16,581 nucleotides of DNA from Promethearchaeota archaeon (GCA_030605085.1 JAUWBH010000143.1:1-16581); one strand, 5' to 3'; numbered from the stretch's first letter, positions 1 through 6,907 are shown. Notes: generated from the sequence alone by a model not told the origin. A program made the numbers and translations.

Positions 1-582
1 GTTCGCTTTAGTTTAAAGATGCCAACAGGTACAACCGCCCTTATTATGGCAGGATTTCTCATAGGGGCAATAATTTCAACTCCTATTTGGGTTAAGTTCG
101 CATAGAAAACAAATGATAATAGAAAAATTATGCTATTAGCGTCCTTTTTAATGGGTTTTTCTGTATTACCATTAGCATTTTTTCGTGATTATTGGCTTAT
201 TGTTATTACCGTCTTTATATGGGGTCTAGCGCTAGGAGGATTTTGGGCTATGATATTTCCTGTGTTTTCAGATGTAATCGATGAGGCTGTAGTTTTACAT
301 GAAAAGCGTGAAGAAGGTACATATATAGGAATCCAACAATTTTTTGGTCGTTTAGGCCTTATTATCGCAGTTATAAGCATCACAATAATTCACTCACTTA
401 CAGGATTCGTAGAGGGATCTGAAACTCAAATTCCTCTAGCAGTATGGGGAATACATATACACACAGGGATAGTCCCAGCGATTGCCATTCTTTTTGGCGC
501 CATTATATTTTGGATGTGGTACGATCTGAAACCTGAGAAAGTTGCTGAAAATCAACTCAAAATAAAACAATTGAAACTTTAA
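1..582 (+). CDS. MFS sugar/cation symporter (GPH-type), C-terminal part with in-frame TAG
   Basis: This is the C-terminal portion of a major facilitator of the glycoside-pentoside-hexuronide:cation symporter type; the 5' part lies before the window. Frame 1 is open from base 1 to the TAA at 580-582 except for a TAG at 103-105. Before the TAG it encodes a membrane helix ending in TPIWVKFA; after it come KTNDNRKIM and four more helices (about codons 44-61, 66-95, 115-135 and 153-172). The loop SDVIDEAVVLHEKREEGTY matches the family's typical loop between helices 10 and 11 (D-x-x-D, then K/R-R-x-E-G). If TAG is a true stop, the ATG at 130 gives only a 150-residue fragment, too short to transport. 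The intact frame on both sides suggests either recent inactivation or readthrough. A degraded second copy of its tail lies at 2882-2995. Family call is fairly sure; substrate is unknown. Confidence 0.7.
103..105 (+). other. In-frame TAG codon inside the MFS gene
   Basis: TAG interrupts frame 1 between ...WVKFA and KTNDNRK..., in a cytoplasmic loop of the transporter where related proteins have an ordinary polar residue. No frameshift is needed to continue. It could be an inactivating mutation, a sequencing error, or a translated amber codon; see also 7268-7270. Confidence 0.75.
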
Positions 583-633
583 ATTAATATTCAAAGCCCA
601 ATTAAAAACACATTTTATTTTCTTTATTATTAA

Positions 634-640
634 TTATTAA
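634..640. repeat. Target-site duplication, left copy (TTATTAA)
   Basis: TTATTAA immediately precedes the left inverted repeat of the insertion sequence and recurs exactly at 2115-2121 just after the right inverted repeat. The match stops at both sides, giving a 7-bp direct repeat as expected from transposition. Confidence 0.75.
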
Positions 641-669
641 CTAAAGTTCGACAACTTAATTTATTTTGC
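641..669 (+). repeat. IS terminal inverted repeat, left
   Basis: Begins CTAAAGTTCGACAACTTAAT and continues into TTATTTT. It matches the reverse complement of 2086-2114 (CTTAATTTCGACAAGTTAAT then CTTATTTT) with three substitutions and one inserted base. Confidence 0.75.
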
Positions 670-788
670 ACGATTTTAAAATACTTGCATTTTTAAAACG
701 CAATTTATGGGGTGTATTTAAAACATGAAATCGGGTATCACCTTGACCATACATACCTTGAAATACGAATCCAATTCTATTAATATCC

Positions 789-2066
789 ATGATTATCGTG
801 AATGAAAATCCCATTATTCAAGATTTTTTTGAGGATCTGGGTTTTAAATTAAAGCCGGGAGAGAAATTTGCTCTAAAGAATTTCGTTTACGGCTTGCTCG
901 TGAACGAACGAGCGTCGATAAAAAGTATCGCCGAAAACACGATCCAAGGCCAAAGCGAGCGCCAGATGAATAGAACCATTCACGAGTTAAGTACGAAATC
1001 TGACGACATTCTAAGGGATAACTTTAAGAAATTACAAGAAATCCCCCGTCTTGCAATTACGTCTACAGGCGTGATCGCGTTAGACGAACACATTATTCCA
1101 AAAACCGGCAAGCACATCGAGGGTGTAGATTATTTCCACACGAATTCGGGGGATAAGAATACCCTTGGCCTTTCAATGATCAGCACACATTATTATGGAG
1201 GGAAGATAGAATATCCGATTGATCGAGACATTTACCGCCGGCAACAGGAACTCGAAAAATGGGGTAAAGAAGAATCATTCCGAACCAAAAATGAAATTGC
1301 GCGAGAATTAATCCGTAAATACGATGAAATGGGAGTGCCGTGTAAAACATGGGTCATGGATGCCTATTTCATGACTAAGGAAAATGTGAAGGAATTAGTC
1401 TCAAGAGGATTCTTCTATATTTCAAAAATCAAGCGTAATTGGTCAGTCACGTTCCGGCGAAAACGTTGGAGCGTGTCGGAATTGCAAGCGAACATCCCCG
1501 AGTCAGAATATGAAATGGTGGAAGCGATTAATGCTAAGACTCACGAGAAAAAGTATTTTCTGGCAGCTGTGCGTAACGTGTTCGTCAAAAAGATTGGAAA
1601 TAATAGGTTAGTGTTCCTTAAAGAATTAGAAAAGAGCGAACAGGGCAAGTTCAAGAAAAAATATCCGAATGGATGGATCTGCTTGGTAATGAACATGGTG
1701 GACACATCGCATAAGAAACTAATCCAGGCCTACTTGAAACGCTGGGCAATAGAAACGAGTTATAGGGACGAAAACCAGGAGTTACACTTGCACGGATGTA
1801 TGTGGAGAAATATTGAAGGGCAATATTGCTTTATTTCCCTTGTATTTTTGGCTTACAGGTTATTGATCTGGGCAGAACATCAGGGATTTCTCTCTCCTTA
1901 TAACCCTCAACTGCGAACTTTGGGGAAAAAACGGGAGGCATTCAAGCGATTTAGCGACGAGCTATTCGGAGAATGGATTACGCAACTGAAAAGGAGATGC
2001 GAGACCTGTCAAATTGCCAAAATCATCTACAAGTTAATTCATGGGGTGAAAGTACACAATATTTAA
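789..2066 (+). CDS. DDE transposase of the insertion sequence
   Basis: A 425-residue transposase that would cut and rejoin the IS ends. It has an N-terminal region of about 90 residues, probably for DNA binding, then an RNase-H-like core with candidate catalytic residues: D99 in VIALDE, D191 in WVMDAYF and E322 in RWAIETSYRDE. The last resembles the C-terminal signature of the IS4 superfamily (R-W-x-I-E-x-x-[YF]). A long insertion between the second D and the E is expected to be beta-rich, as in that group. The frame is intact and lies fully between the inverted repeats, with the stop 20 bases before the right repeat. The ATG at 789 is the first one that includes the conserved N-terminal stretch. 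DDE assignment is confident; the family name is tentative. Confidence 0.85.
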   Translation: MIIVNENPIIQDFFEDLGFKLKPGEKFALKNFVYGLLVNERASIKSIAENTIQGQSERQMNRTIHELSTKSDDILRDNFKKLQEIPRLAITSTGVIALDEHIIPKTGKHIEGVDYFHTNSGDKNTLGLSMISTHYYGGKIEYPIDRDIYRRQQELEKWGKEESFRTKNEIARELIRKYDEMGVPCKTWVMDAYFMTKENVKELVSRGFFYISKIKRNWSVTFRRKRWSVSELQANIPESEYEMVEAINAKTHEKKYFLAAVRNVFVKKIGNNRLVFLKELEKSEQGKFKKKYPNGWICLVMNMVDTSHKKLIQAYLKRWAIETSYRDENQELHLHGCMWRNIEGQYCFISLVFLAYRLLIWAEHQGFLSPYNPQLRTLGKKREAFKRFSDELFGEWITQLKRRCETCQIAKIIYKLIHGVKVHNI

Positions 2067-2085
2067 ATACATTGCAGGAAAGGAT

Positions 2086-2114
2086 TAAAATAAGATTAAC
2101 TTGTCGAAATTAAG
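2086..2114 (-). repeat. IS terminal inverted repeat, right
   Basis: Reverse complement of the left repeat, including GTCGAA and the A/T-rich inner part; ends directly at the second TTATTAA direct repeat. Confidence 0.75.
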
Positions 2115-2121
2115 TTATTAA
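2115..2121. repeat. Target-site duplication, right copy (TTATTAA)
   Basis: Exact copy of 634-640, directly outside the right end of the insertion sequence. Confidence 0.75.
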
Positions 2122-2144
2122 AAAAGCTTAATAAACCAAAAATA

Positions 2145-2152
2145 ATATAAAA
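2145..2152 (+). promoter_or_regulatory. TATA-like box of DUF998-like gene, copy 1
   Basis: ATATAAAA, 37 bases before the ATG at 2189. The same box and surrounding 20 or so bases are kept before the paralogue (3084-3091), which supports a functional core promoter. An AAAGGGA ribosome site follows just before the start. Confidence 0.5.
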
Positions 2153-2188
2153 TTCAAATTAGAACGTTTAGAAAATAAAGGGATTTTA

Positions 2189-2842
2189 ATGGTAAGATTT
2201 TTATCATTGGAGAATTTAAAATCGTGGAAACGGGTATGTTGCTTAATTGCGGTTATAGGAGGTCTACAGTATATGATCGTAACAATCATTGCTATGTTAT
2301 TCTATCCTGATGGGTATTCCTTTACGGGTAATAATTTTAGTCATTTGGGAATGTCAGTTACAGTAAGCGGTAAGCCTAATCCTATTTCGAGCGTTTTATT
2401 TTTAATAGCTTGTGTGATTGCAGGTGCCGTTATAATTCCTTTCTGGATTGTTATAACTACCTTATTTTCTGACACAAAAACAACGAGATATATAAGTCTG
2501 ATTGGCTCAATTTTTGGTGTAATTTCAGGGCCATGTTTGATGGGAGTCGGAATTTTTCCAGGAGACCGTCAATATGATGCGCATTTGTTTGTAACGAGAG
2601 CTTTTTTTTTATTTTTCGCTCTTGCCATCGTTGTTTATTCGCTTGCTATTTTATTAGAGCGAGATTATCAAAATTTTTACGCGTTTTTGGGCATCGGTTT
2701 TTTTCTGGTAATTGTATTACATGTTCTTAGATTTTTTATTTCAATTGGGCCTTTAATGCAAAAGATTATAGTGTACTGCTTTATTATATGGGCGGCTATT
2801 CAAATCATTAAAGTTTGGAAAGTCTCTGGTCCAGTGCCCTAA
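2189..2842 (+). CDS. Six-helix membrane protein, DUF998-like (copy 1)
   Basis: A 217-residue integral membrane protein with about six helices (roughly 17-37, 67-92, 100-120, 133-152, 160-182 and 188-208). The short motif NNFSHLG after the first helix and GIFPGDRQYDAH before the fourth resemble the N-x-x-S-x-L-G and G-x-F-P-...-H signatures of DUF998 proteins, whose biochemical role is not known. About 165 of 217 residues are identical to the neighbour at 3134-3787, so the two are recent tandem duplicates. AAAGGGATTTTAATG gives a good ribosome site for this start. The insertion sequence lies just upstream but leaves the TATA-like box intact. Genetic linkage with the MFS transporter in both duplicated units suggests a membrane-related joint role, which is inference. 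Confidence 0.7.
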   Translation: MVRFLSLENLKSWKRVCCLIAVIGGLQYMIVTIIAMLFYPDGYSFTGNNFSHLGMSVTVSGKPNPISSVLFLIACVIAGAVIIPFWIVITTLFSDTKTTRYISLIGSIFGVISGPCLMGVGIFPGDRQYDAHLFVTRAFFLFFALAIVVYSLAILLERDYQNFYAFLGIGFFLVIVLHVLRFFISIGPLMQKIIVYCFIIWAAIQIIKVWKVSGPVP

Positions 2843-2881
2843 GGTTATCTAATGCTGATATCTTTTTTTAATAACTTTTAA

Positions 2882-2995
2882 ATCGTTCCACTGATTTGCA
2901 TCCTTTTTGGAGCCCTTGTATTTTGGATATTGCACGACCTAAAACCTGACAAAGTTAGTGAAAATCAACTCAAAATAAAGCAAATGAAGCTTTAA
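2882..2995 (+). pseudogene. Remnant of a second MFS transporter, last 37 codons
   Basis: Reading from 2882, IVPLICILFGALVFWILHDL and the following KPDKVSENQLKIKQMKL then TAA match the C-terminus of the MFS gene ending at 582 (VPAIAILFGAIIFW..., KPEKVAENQLKIKQLKL). A TAA closes the frame just upstream and nothing else of the transporter is recognisable. The 3' flanks of both copies are also similar. This is the decayed MFS member of the second MFS-DUF998 unit. Confidence 0.8.
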
Positions 2996-3083
2996 ATTAA
3001 TTTTTCAAACCAATTAAAAATTACTTTATTTGCCTTATTTTTTTATTTCTTTATTATTAAAAAATTTTAATAAGCTAAAAATA

Positions 3084-3091
3084 ATATAAAA
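3084..3091 (+). promoter_or_regulatory. TATA-like box of DUF998-like gene, copy 2
   Basis: ATATAAAA in the same context as 2145-2152 (AAAATAATATAAAATTCAAA); 43 bases before the ATG at 3134 because of a few extra A/T bases. Confidence 0.5.
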
Positions 3092-3133
3092 TTCAAATTA
3101 GAACATTTAGAAAAATTAAATAAAGGGATTTTA

Positions 3134-3787
3134 ATGGTAAGATTTTTATCATTGGAGAATTTAAAATCGTGGAAACGGGTATGTTGCTTAATTACTGTTT
3201 TAGGAGAATTACAATTTATCGTTGTAACTTTCATAGCTATGTTATTCTATCCTGATGGTTATTCTTTTACAGTAAATTACTTTAGTCATTTAGGCACCAC
3301 AGTTACAGTAAGAGGTAAGCCTAATACTGTTTCGAGAGTTTTATTTTTAATAGCTTTTATGATTACAGGTGTCGTTTTAATTCCTTTCTGGATTGTTATA
3401 ACTACTTTATTTTCTGACAAAAAAACAACGAGATATATAAGTTTATTGGGATCAACGCTCGGTGTAATATCGTCTCCATTCTTAATGGGAATAGCAATTT
3501 TTCCAGGAGACACTCAATATGATTTGCATTCGTTATCAACTAGAGCGTTCTTTTTACTTTTCGCTTTTGCTATCGCTATTTATTCGGTTGCCATTTTATT
3601 GAATCGAGATTATCAAAATTTTTACGCTTATATAGGTATAGCGTTTTTTATAGTAATTGTATTATTTATTTTTAGATTCTTTACTTCAATTGGGGCCATA
3701 ATGCAAAAGATTATAGTGTACTGCTTTATTATATGGGCGGCTATTCAAACCGTTAAAGTCTGGAAAGTCTCTGGTCCAGAACCCTAA
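3134..3787 (+). CDS. Six-helix membrane protein, DUF998-like (copy 2)
   Basis: Paralogue of the gene at 2189-2842, with the same length (217 residues), same predicted helices and identical first 20 residues. About 76 percent of residues are identical by direct comparison. Differences cluster in the loops and in the lipid-facing parts of helices: YFSHLG replaces NFSHLG and AIFPGDTQYDLH replaces GIFPGDRQYDAH. The C-terminal IIVYCFIIWAAIQ segment is nearly unchanged. Both copies remain open, so both are probably under selection, unlike the neighbouring MFS copy, which has decayed. Ribosome site AAAGGGATTTTAATG is shared. Biochemical function is unknown. Confidence 0.7.
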   Translation: MVRFLSLENLKSWKRVCCLITVLGELQFIVVTFIAMLFYPDGYSFTVNYFSHLGTTVTVRGKPNTVSRVLFLIAFMITGVVLIPFWIVITTLFSDKKTTRYISLLGSTLGVISSPFLMGIAIFPGDTQYDLHSLSTRAFFLLFAFAIAIYSVAILLNRDYQNFYAYIGIAFFIVIVLFIFRFFTSIGAIMQKIIVYCFIIWAAIQTVKVWKVSGPEP

Positions 3788-3872
3788 ATCCTATTTTCTT
3801 TATAATTAAAACTTTTTATAATCAGAGTTATTAATATTTCAAATTTTATCCGTGGATGTTCCCTAATTTTTT

Positions 3873-4661
3873 TTATAACAGATTAAAATCACGTTTGAAG
3901 TCGTCAATAAACTTTCCTCTTTCGTGTTCGAACCAATTGCTTGAATAATGTTCCATTTTATACGCCTCATCGTAAGATTTTTCCCAAATGTGGTTGGCAC
4001 AAAGTCTAATCGCGTTGATTACTGCTTGATTCCTTGAAACGAGAAATCTTGCCCTTTTTATGGCAATATCCATTAAATCCTCTCTAGTTTCAACCAGTTC
4101 GTCAATAATTCCTATGTCTAAAGCTTGTTGTGGAGATAACTTATCACCCCACATCAAAAGTTTTTTAGTCCACAATAAACCGATTGTCCTCACCATCATG
4201 GTAATACAACCCGTCCCTGGAAAAACATTTATTAAAATTTCGGCCATTTGATAATAGCCTTCGTTCAAGCCTACTCTGTAATCGCAAAAGATCGCCATTT
4301 CAACGCCCCCTCCTATTGTTCTTCCGTTTATCGCGGCGATTACGGGTTTTCCGTATAATAAAATGCGTACGATTTCCGAAAATGTTTCTTCTAAAACTTT
4401 AGCGTCGGGATATTCCCTGCTTCTTTCGGGATCTATACTTTTTATATCCATACCTGTAGTAAAAGACTTACCTTTACCAGTGAGAATTATCACCCTAATT
4501 CTTTTATTATTTTGACAATAATTTAGCGCTTTTTTGAAATTTCTTAACTGGGGAATATCAAACGCGTTTGAGCGCTCAATCTTATTAAAAGTAATAATTC
4601 CAACCCGATTTTTCGCTTTAAACTCTATGTATGGTCCAAATTTATTATCGGTTTCAGGCAT
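3873..4661 (-). CDS. Enoyl-CoA hydratase/isomerase (crotonase) family protein A
   Basis: A 262-residue crotonase-fold protein acting on an acyl-CoA thioester in the cytoplasm. The two oxyanion-hole segments are visible: KSFTTGMDI (about residues 65-73) and INGRTIGGGVEMA (111-123). Aligned by eye with the classical hydratase, the first catalytic glutamate is kept (E141 in AEILINVFPG), but the second is replaced by lysine (K167 in TIGLLWTKKLLMWGD). A full hydratase normally needs both, so isomerase or another crotonase reaction is likely. A longer reading from a TTG at 4673 exists, but the GGAG ribosome site placed six bases before the ATG at 4661 favours the ATG. It is divergent from a second crotonase gene with only 161 bases between starts, so the two may share a control region. 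Confidence 0.8.
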   Translation of the reverse strand: MPETDNKFGPYIEFKAKNRVGIITFNKIERSNAFDIPQLRNFKKALNYCQNNKRIRVIILTGKGKSFTTGMDIKSIDPERSREYPDAKVLEETFSEIVRILLYGKPVIAAINGRTIGGGVEMAIFCDYRVGLNEGYYQMAEILINVFPGTGCITMMVRTIGLLWTKKLLMWGDKLSPQQALDIGIIDELVETREDLMDIAIKRARFLVSRNQAVINAIRLCANHIWEKSYDEAYKMEHYSSNWFEHERGKFIDDFKRDFNLL

Positions 4662-4798
4662 TTTGATCTCCAACTCCTTTTTTGTAATTAAATGATAAAA
4701 TAATTTATTAAAAAAGAATATTCTATAAATTTTTAAAAATTAATGTAAACCATGACTTAAGCAAAATATATTTTAATTTTTTCGTGAAAAACTTTCTT

Positions 4799-4810
4799 AA
4801 CTTATAAGTT
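4799..4810. promoter_or_regulatory. 12-bp palindrome between divergent crotonase genes
   Basis: AACTTATAAGTT is a perfect palindrome 12 bases before the ATG at 4823 and contains a TATAA core. It may be the TATA region of a leaderless transcript, an operator, or both. A chance palindrome in AT-rich DNA cannot be excluded. Confidence 0.35.
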
Positions 4811-4822
4811 ATTTTTATACTC

Positions 4823-5644
4823 ATGTACAGTGAAGAATTTAAGGACATTTTATTTGAGAAAGAAGAAAATGGAATCGTTACGATTACTTTGAATAGGCCT
4901 GAGCGCAAAAACGCCTTATCCCCTCTTACGCTTTTAGAATTATGGTATGCAATTGACATTGCGGAAAAAGATAAAGAGATTAAGGTAATGATTCTAACGG
5001 GGTGTGAACAAGCGAACGCCTTTAGTTCCGGAGGGTATTTTACTGCAGACATGATGAAAGAAGTTCCTCCAAAATATAGGAGTGAGATTAATTTACGAGA
5101 CATGGCATCTAAAAAATTATGTTTAAAATTTTGGGATTTTCCTAAACCAGTTATAGCTGCAATGAACGGTCTAGCCGTAGGCGGTGGTTTTACGCTACCT
5201 GTGGTGTGTGCTGATTTAGTATACGCTTCCCAAGACGCTTGGTTTGCGTTATATTTTGTTAAGCGCGCCGTAATGCCCGATTTTGCGACAACCTTCCTCC
5301 TGCCATTCTTAATAGGTTTTCAGAAAGCGAAAGAAATGTTTTATTTAGGAGATAGAATAACAGCAAAAGAGGCTGAAAAACTTGGATTAGTGAATAAAGT
5401 TTTACCTAAAGATAAATTAATGCGTTACGCTAGAGAACAAGCAGAACGATTAATTCCTCCTAAAGGGCCAAGTTTATCGATTAAATTAATGAAAAAAACA
5501 ATTCACGCTTATTTTAGAGAAATTATTGAAAAACAATTAGATTTAGAGAACCGTCGGTGGGTAAAAGCAATTATTTCTAAAGATTTTGGTGAATCTCTAA
5601 AAGCTTTAAAAGAGAAACGAGATCCTATTTTTCATGGAAAATGA
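4823..5644 (+). CDS. Enoyl-CoA hydratase/isomerase (crotonase) family protein B
   Basis: A 273-residue crotonase-fold protein. Oxyanion-hole segments are AFSSGGYFT (about 66-74) and MNGLAVGGGFTLPV (114-127). By hand alignment the first canonical catalytic glutamate is replaced (F145 in WFALYFVKRAVMPD), while the second is retained (E171 in KAKEMFYLGDRI). This is the opposite of its divergent neighbour. Single-glutamate members of the family often act as enoyl-CoA isomerases, so that is the preferred guess. No ribosome site precedes the ATG and a TATAA sequence lies about 15-20 bases upstream, so the mRNA is probably leaderless or nearly so. It ends in TGA. The pair suggests fatty-acid or branched-chain acyl-CoA degradation; substrate is unknown. 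Confidence 0.8.
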   Translation: MYSEEFKDILFEKEENGIVTITLNRPERKNALSPLTLLELWYAIDIAEKDKEIKVMILTGCEQANAFSSGGYFTADMMKEVPPKYRSEINLRDMASKKLCLKFWDFPKPVIAAMNGLAVGGGFTLPVVCADLVYASQDAWFALYFVKRAVMPDFATTFLLPFLIGFQKAKEMFYLGDRITAKEAEKLGLVNKVLPKDKLMRYAREQAERLIPPKGPSLSIKLMKKTIHAYFREIIEKQLDLENRRWVKAIISKDFGESLKALKEKRDPIFHGK

Positions 5645-5729
5645 TCTATTTACATTTCCAAAATTGAAAGGTTATCAATTTTATTAAAAATGTTAAGTAA
5701 TACTAAAATATTTTAATAAAAATTGTTTA

Positions 5730-5900
5730 CGTGAAGGTTGCATCCACATGCCTTATTCACGAGGGCTAAAACCAGTAACCCCTATCGAGTAGGTGATTAA
5801 ACCATTCCCGACTACTTTACTCTTCTGAAAGGTATCTATGTCCTATTAGGCATGGGCTTTCAGCCATGTTCTCCCACTCTCGATATGAGAGGTTTTTTCT
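5730..5900 (+). ncRNA. Structured RNA candidate with terminator-like end
   Basis: A gene-free stretch that is clearly richer in G and C than the flanking DNA and full of complementary arms. Arms are CGTG/CACG enclosing AAGG/CCTT and CAT/ATG (5730-5761); AGTAG/CTACT (5788-5792, 5812-5816); CTGAAAG/CTTTCAG (5825-5831, 5857-5863) enclosing ATG-CC/GG-CAT; and CTCTC-gatat-GAGAG (5877-5891) followed by GTTTTTT, which looks like an intrinsic terminator on the plus strand. No open reading frame of note exists on either strand. It does not match the SRP RNA, RNase P RNA or tRNA motifs I know. On the minus strand the end resembles an IS605-type element tail only weakly. Strand is inferred from the T-run. 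Confidence 0.45.
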
Positions 5901-6074
5901 ATTAAGATACTCGTGAGTTTTAAACTAAAGGAGGTTTCTCATTTATCATAACGTCAATTAGTAAAGGGAACACTAAAACACAAAATAAACAAATTTTAAT
6001 AAAATTCTTTAACAATTTTTAACAAATTTAATAAAATTAATGATAATATCAAAATCTTTAAATCGAAATCGAAG

Positions 6075-6082
6075 TTTATAAA
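6075..6082 (+). promoter_or_regulatory. TATA-like box of the Alba gene
   Basis: TTTATAAA preceded by purine-rich CGAAATCGAAG, a plausible BRE. The predicted transcript start would be near 6107, giving a 5' leader of about 70 bases. Confidence 0.5.
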
Positions 6083-6106
6083 CATAGATACTGTAATATA
6101 ATTGAC

Positions 6107-6127
6107 CAGTTCTTAAGAAAAGAACTG
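6107..6127. promoter_or_regulatory. Perfect inverted repeat at the Alba transcript start
   Basis: CAGTTCTT and AAGAACTG are exact complements separated by five bases (AAGAA). The repeat sits about 25 bases after the TATA-like box, where transcription should begin. It could be a repressor operator or an RNA hairpin at the 5' end of the mRNA. Confidence 0.5.
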
Positions 6128-6179
6128 AAAGATGCAAAAAGAAAATAATAAACCAAATATAGAATAAAAGGTGATATTT

Positions 6180-6464
6180 TTGGCAGATAAATATGATTCG
6201 AAAGTTTTTATCGGCAAGAAAAAGAGCATGAATTATGTGCTCGCTGCAATGATGGTTTTAAACGAAAAAAAGGCTGTAAAATTGCTTGCTCGTGGTAGGT
6301 CAATTTCTCTTGCCGTCGATGTTTCAGAAATCCTTAAAAATAATTTTGTGAAAGGGGCTAAGTATGGTGAGATTTTAATCAGCACAGAAGAGATCACGAA
6401 CAGGGATGGAACGATAAGTAACGTATCAAGCATGGAGATAGAGATCCTGCCGCCAAAGAAGTAA
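6180..6464 (+). CDS. alba: Alba-family nucleic-acid-binding chromatin protein
   Basis: A 94-residue Alba protein, a small dimeric DNA- and RNA-binding protein that coats archaeal chromosomes. Family landmarks are IGKKKSMNYVLA at residues 11-22 (lysines in the nucleic-acid-binding loop), LLARGRSISLAVDVSEIL in the middle and the C-terminal VSSMEIEIL strand. The TTG at 6180 is chosen as start: AGGTGAT (6169-6175) stands four bases before it and the protein then begins MADKYDSK. A GTG at 6171 would lie inside the ribosome site. Length is normal for the family. The gene stands alone between the RNA-like segment and a convergent nickel-protein gene, with its own TATA-like box and an inverted repeat. 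A short hairpin and T-rich tract follow it. Confidence 0.92.
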   Translation: MADKYDSKVFIGKKKSMNYVLAAMMVLNEKKAVKLLARGRSISLAVDVSEILKNNFVKGAKYGEILISTEEITNRDGTISNVSSMEIEILPPKK

Positions 6465-6488
6465 TAAACAATAAAAATAATAACTCAG

Positions 6489-6535
6489 GAGAATATCAGG
6501 AGAATTTCTCGTTTCTTTTCTTTTTTTTTATTTTT
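6489..6535 (+). terminator. Probable terminator after Alba
   Basis: A small GAGA/TCTC hairpin (GGAGAATTTCTCG) is followed by T-rich sequence with a run of nine T. Just before it CAGGAGAAT occurs twice in tandem. Archaeal termination at T-runs makes this the likely 3' end. Confidence 0.45.
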
Positions 6536-6607
6536 AATCTTTAAATCTTATTTATATTACAAATCAAAAGAAATTGCCTTAAATTAGTATTTAATAAACT
6601 CTTTTTA

Positions 6608-6907
6608 TTATATGTTATTTTTTAAAGCGTCTAATTTAGCTTGAAAATCTTCAATTTCCTCCCTTGTTACTTTTTTATTAGAGATATTTTTCGTTAACGC
6701 CACAAAGTTCTTAACTAAAGGATTTTCCAACACAACACACGTTTGATTTAGCGTATTAACGTCTAAAATTAGGGCAGAATCTAATTGTATGCTCGTACCC
6801 ATTATATCCTTAAATACTAATTTATTCTCTTCCGTATAATTTAGTATTACAATGTCTTCTCCTATTTGAGAACCGTCATTTTTCTTAATAATTTTAAATT
6901 CGCACAA
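6608..6907 (-). CDS. CooT-like small nickel-binding protein with C-terminal extension
   Basis: A 99-residue protein whose first 61 residues match the CooT pattern: MCEFKI at the start, GEDIVILNY, LVFKDIMGT and a closing hydrophobic strand ALILDVNTLNQTCVVLE. In CooT, the cysteine after the initiator methionine binds nickel and the protein helps mature CO dehydrogenase; C2 is present here. Residues 62-99 form a helical, charged extension not found in the short bacterial CooT. Start is a TTG at 6907, preceded by AGGTGAT (6916-6922 on the reverse strand) with eight bases between. It diverges from cdhB-cdhC, which encode ACDS subunits including one with a nickel active site, so a role in nickel delivery to that enzyme is a reasonable inference. 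Family call is by motif only. Confidence 0.65.
   Translation of the reverse strand: MCEFKIIKKNDGSQIGEDIVILNYTEENKLVFKDIMGTSIQLDSALILDVNTLNQTCVVLENPLVKNFVALTKNISNKKVTREEIEDFQAKLDALKNNI

Larger units (their letters stand above)
641..2114 (+). mobile_element. Complete DDE insertion sequence (IS4-superfamily-like), about 1.47 kb
   Basis: The element is bounded by imperfect terminal inverted repeats (641-669 and 2086-2114) sharing the core TTCGACAA and TTAAT...TTATTTT with a few mismatches and one indel. It is flanked by the 7-bp direct repeat TTATTAA and carries one full-length transposase. It lies in the spacer between the MFS gene and the first DUF998-like gene. Comparison with the IS-free duplicate spacer (2996-3133) shows the same flanking sequence without the element. 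Its coding sequence is visibly richer in G and C than the neighbours. Intact ends and reading frame suggest recent insertion. IS family is not certain; 7-bp duplications are not typical of every IS4 group. Confidence 0.8.
2882..3787 (+). repeat. Second unit of a tandem MFS-DUF998 duplication
   Basis: The order MFS tail, AT-rich spacer, TATA-like box, DUF998-like gene in 2882-3787 repeats the order in about 468-2842 once the insertion sequence is removed. Spacer lengths are then about 126 bases in unit 1 and 139 bases in unit 2. Confidence 0.7.

Noticed and set aside
4723..5103. Minus-strand frame of 126 codons overlapping crotonase B
   Set aside because: Overlaps the N-terminal catalytic half of a clear crotonase gene and has no recognisable features.
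5730..5930. SRP RNA, RNase P RNA or tRNA in the structured region
   Set aside because: None of the conserved core sequences of these RNAs that I know (for example the SRP helix 8 motif or the RNase P GAGGAAAGUC core) is present on either strand.
6481..6502. Tandem CAGGAGAAT repeat as a CRISPR or regulatory array
   Set aside because: Only two short copies; more simply part of the terminator region after Alba.
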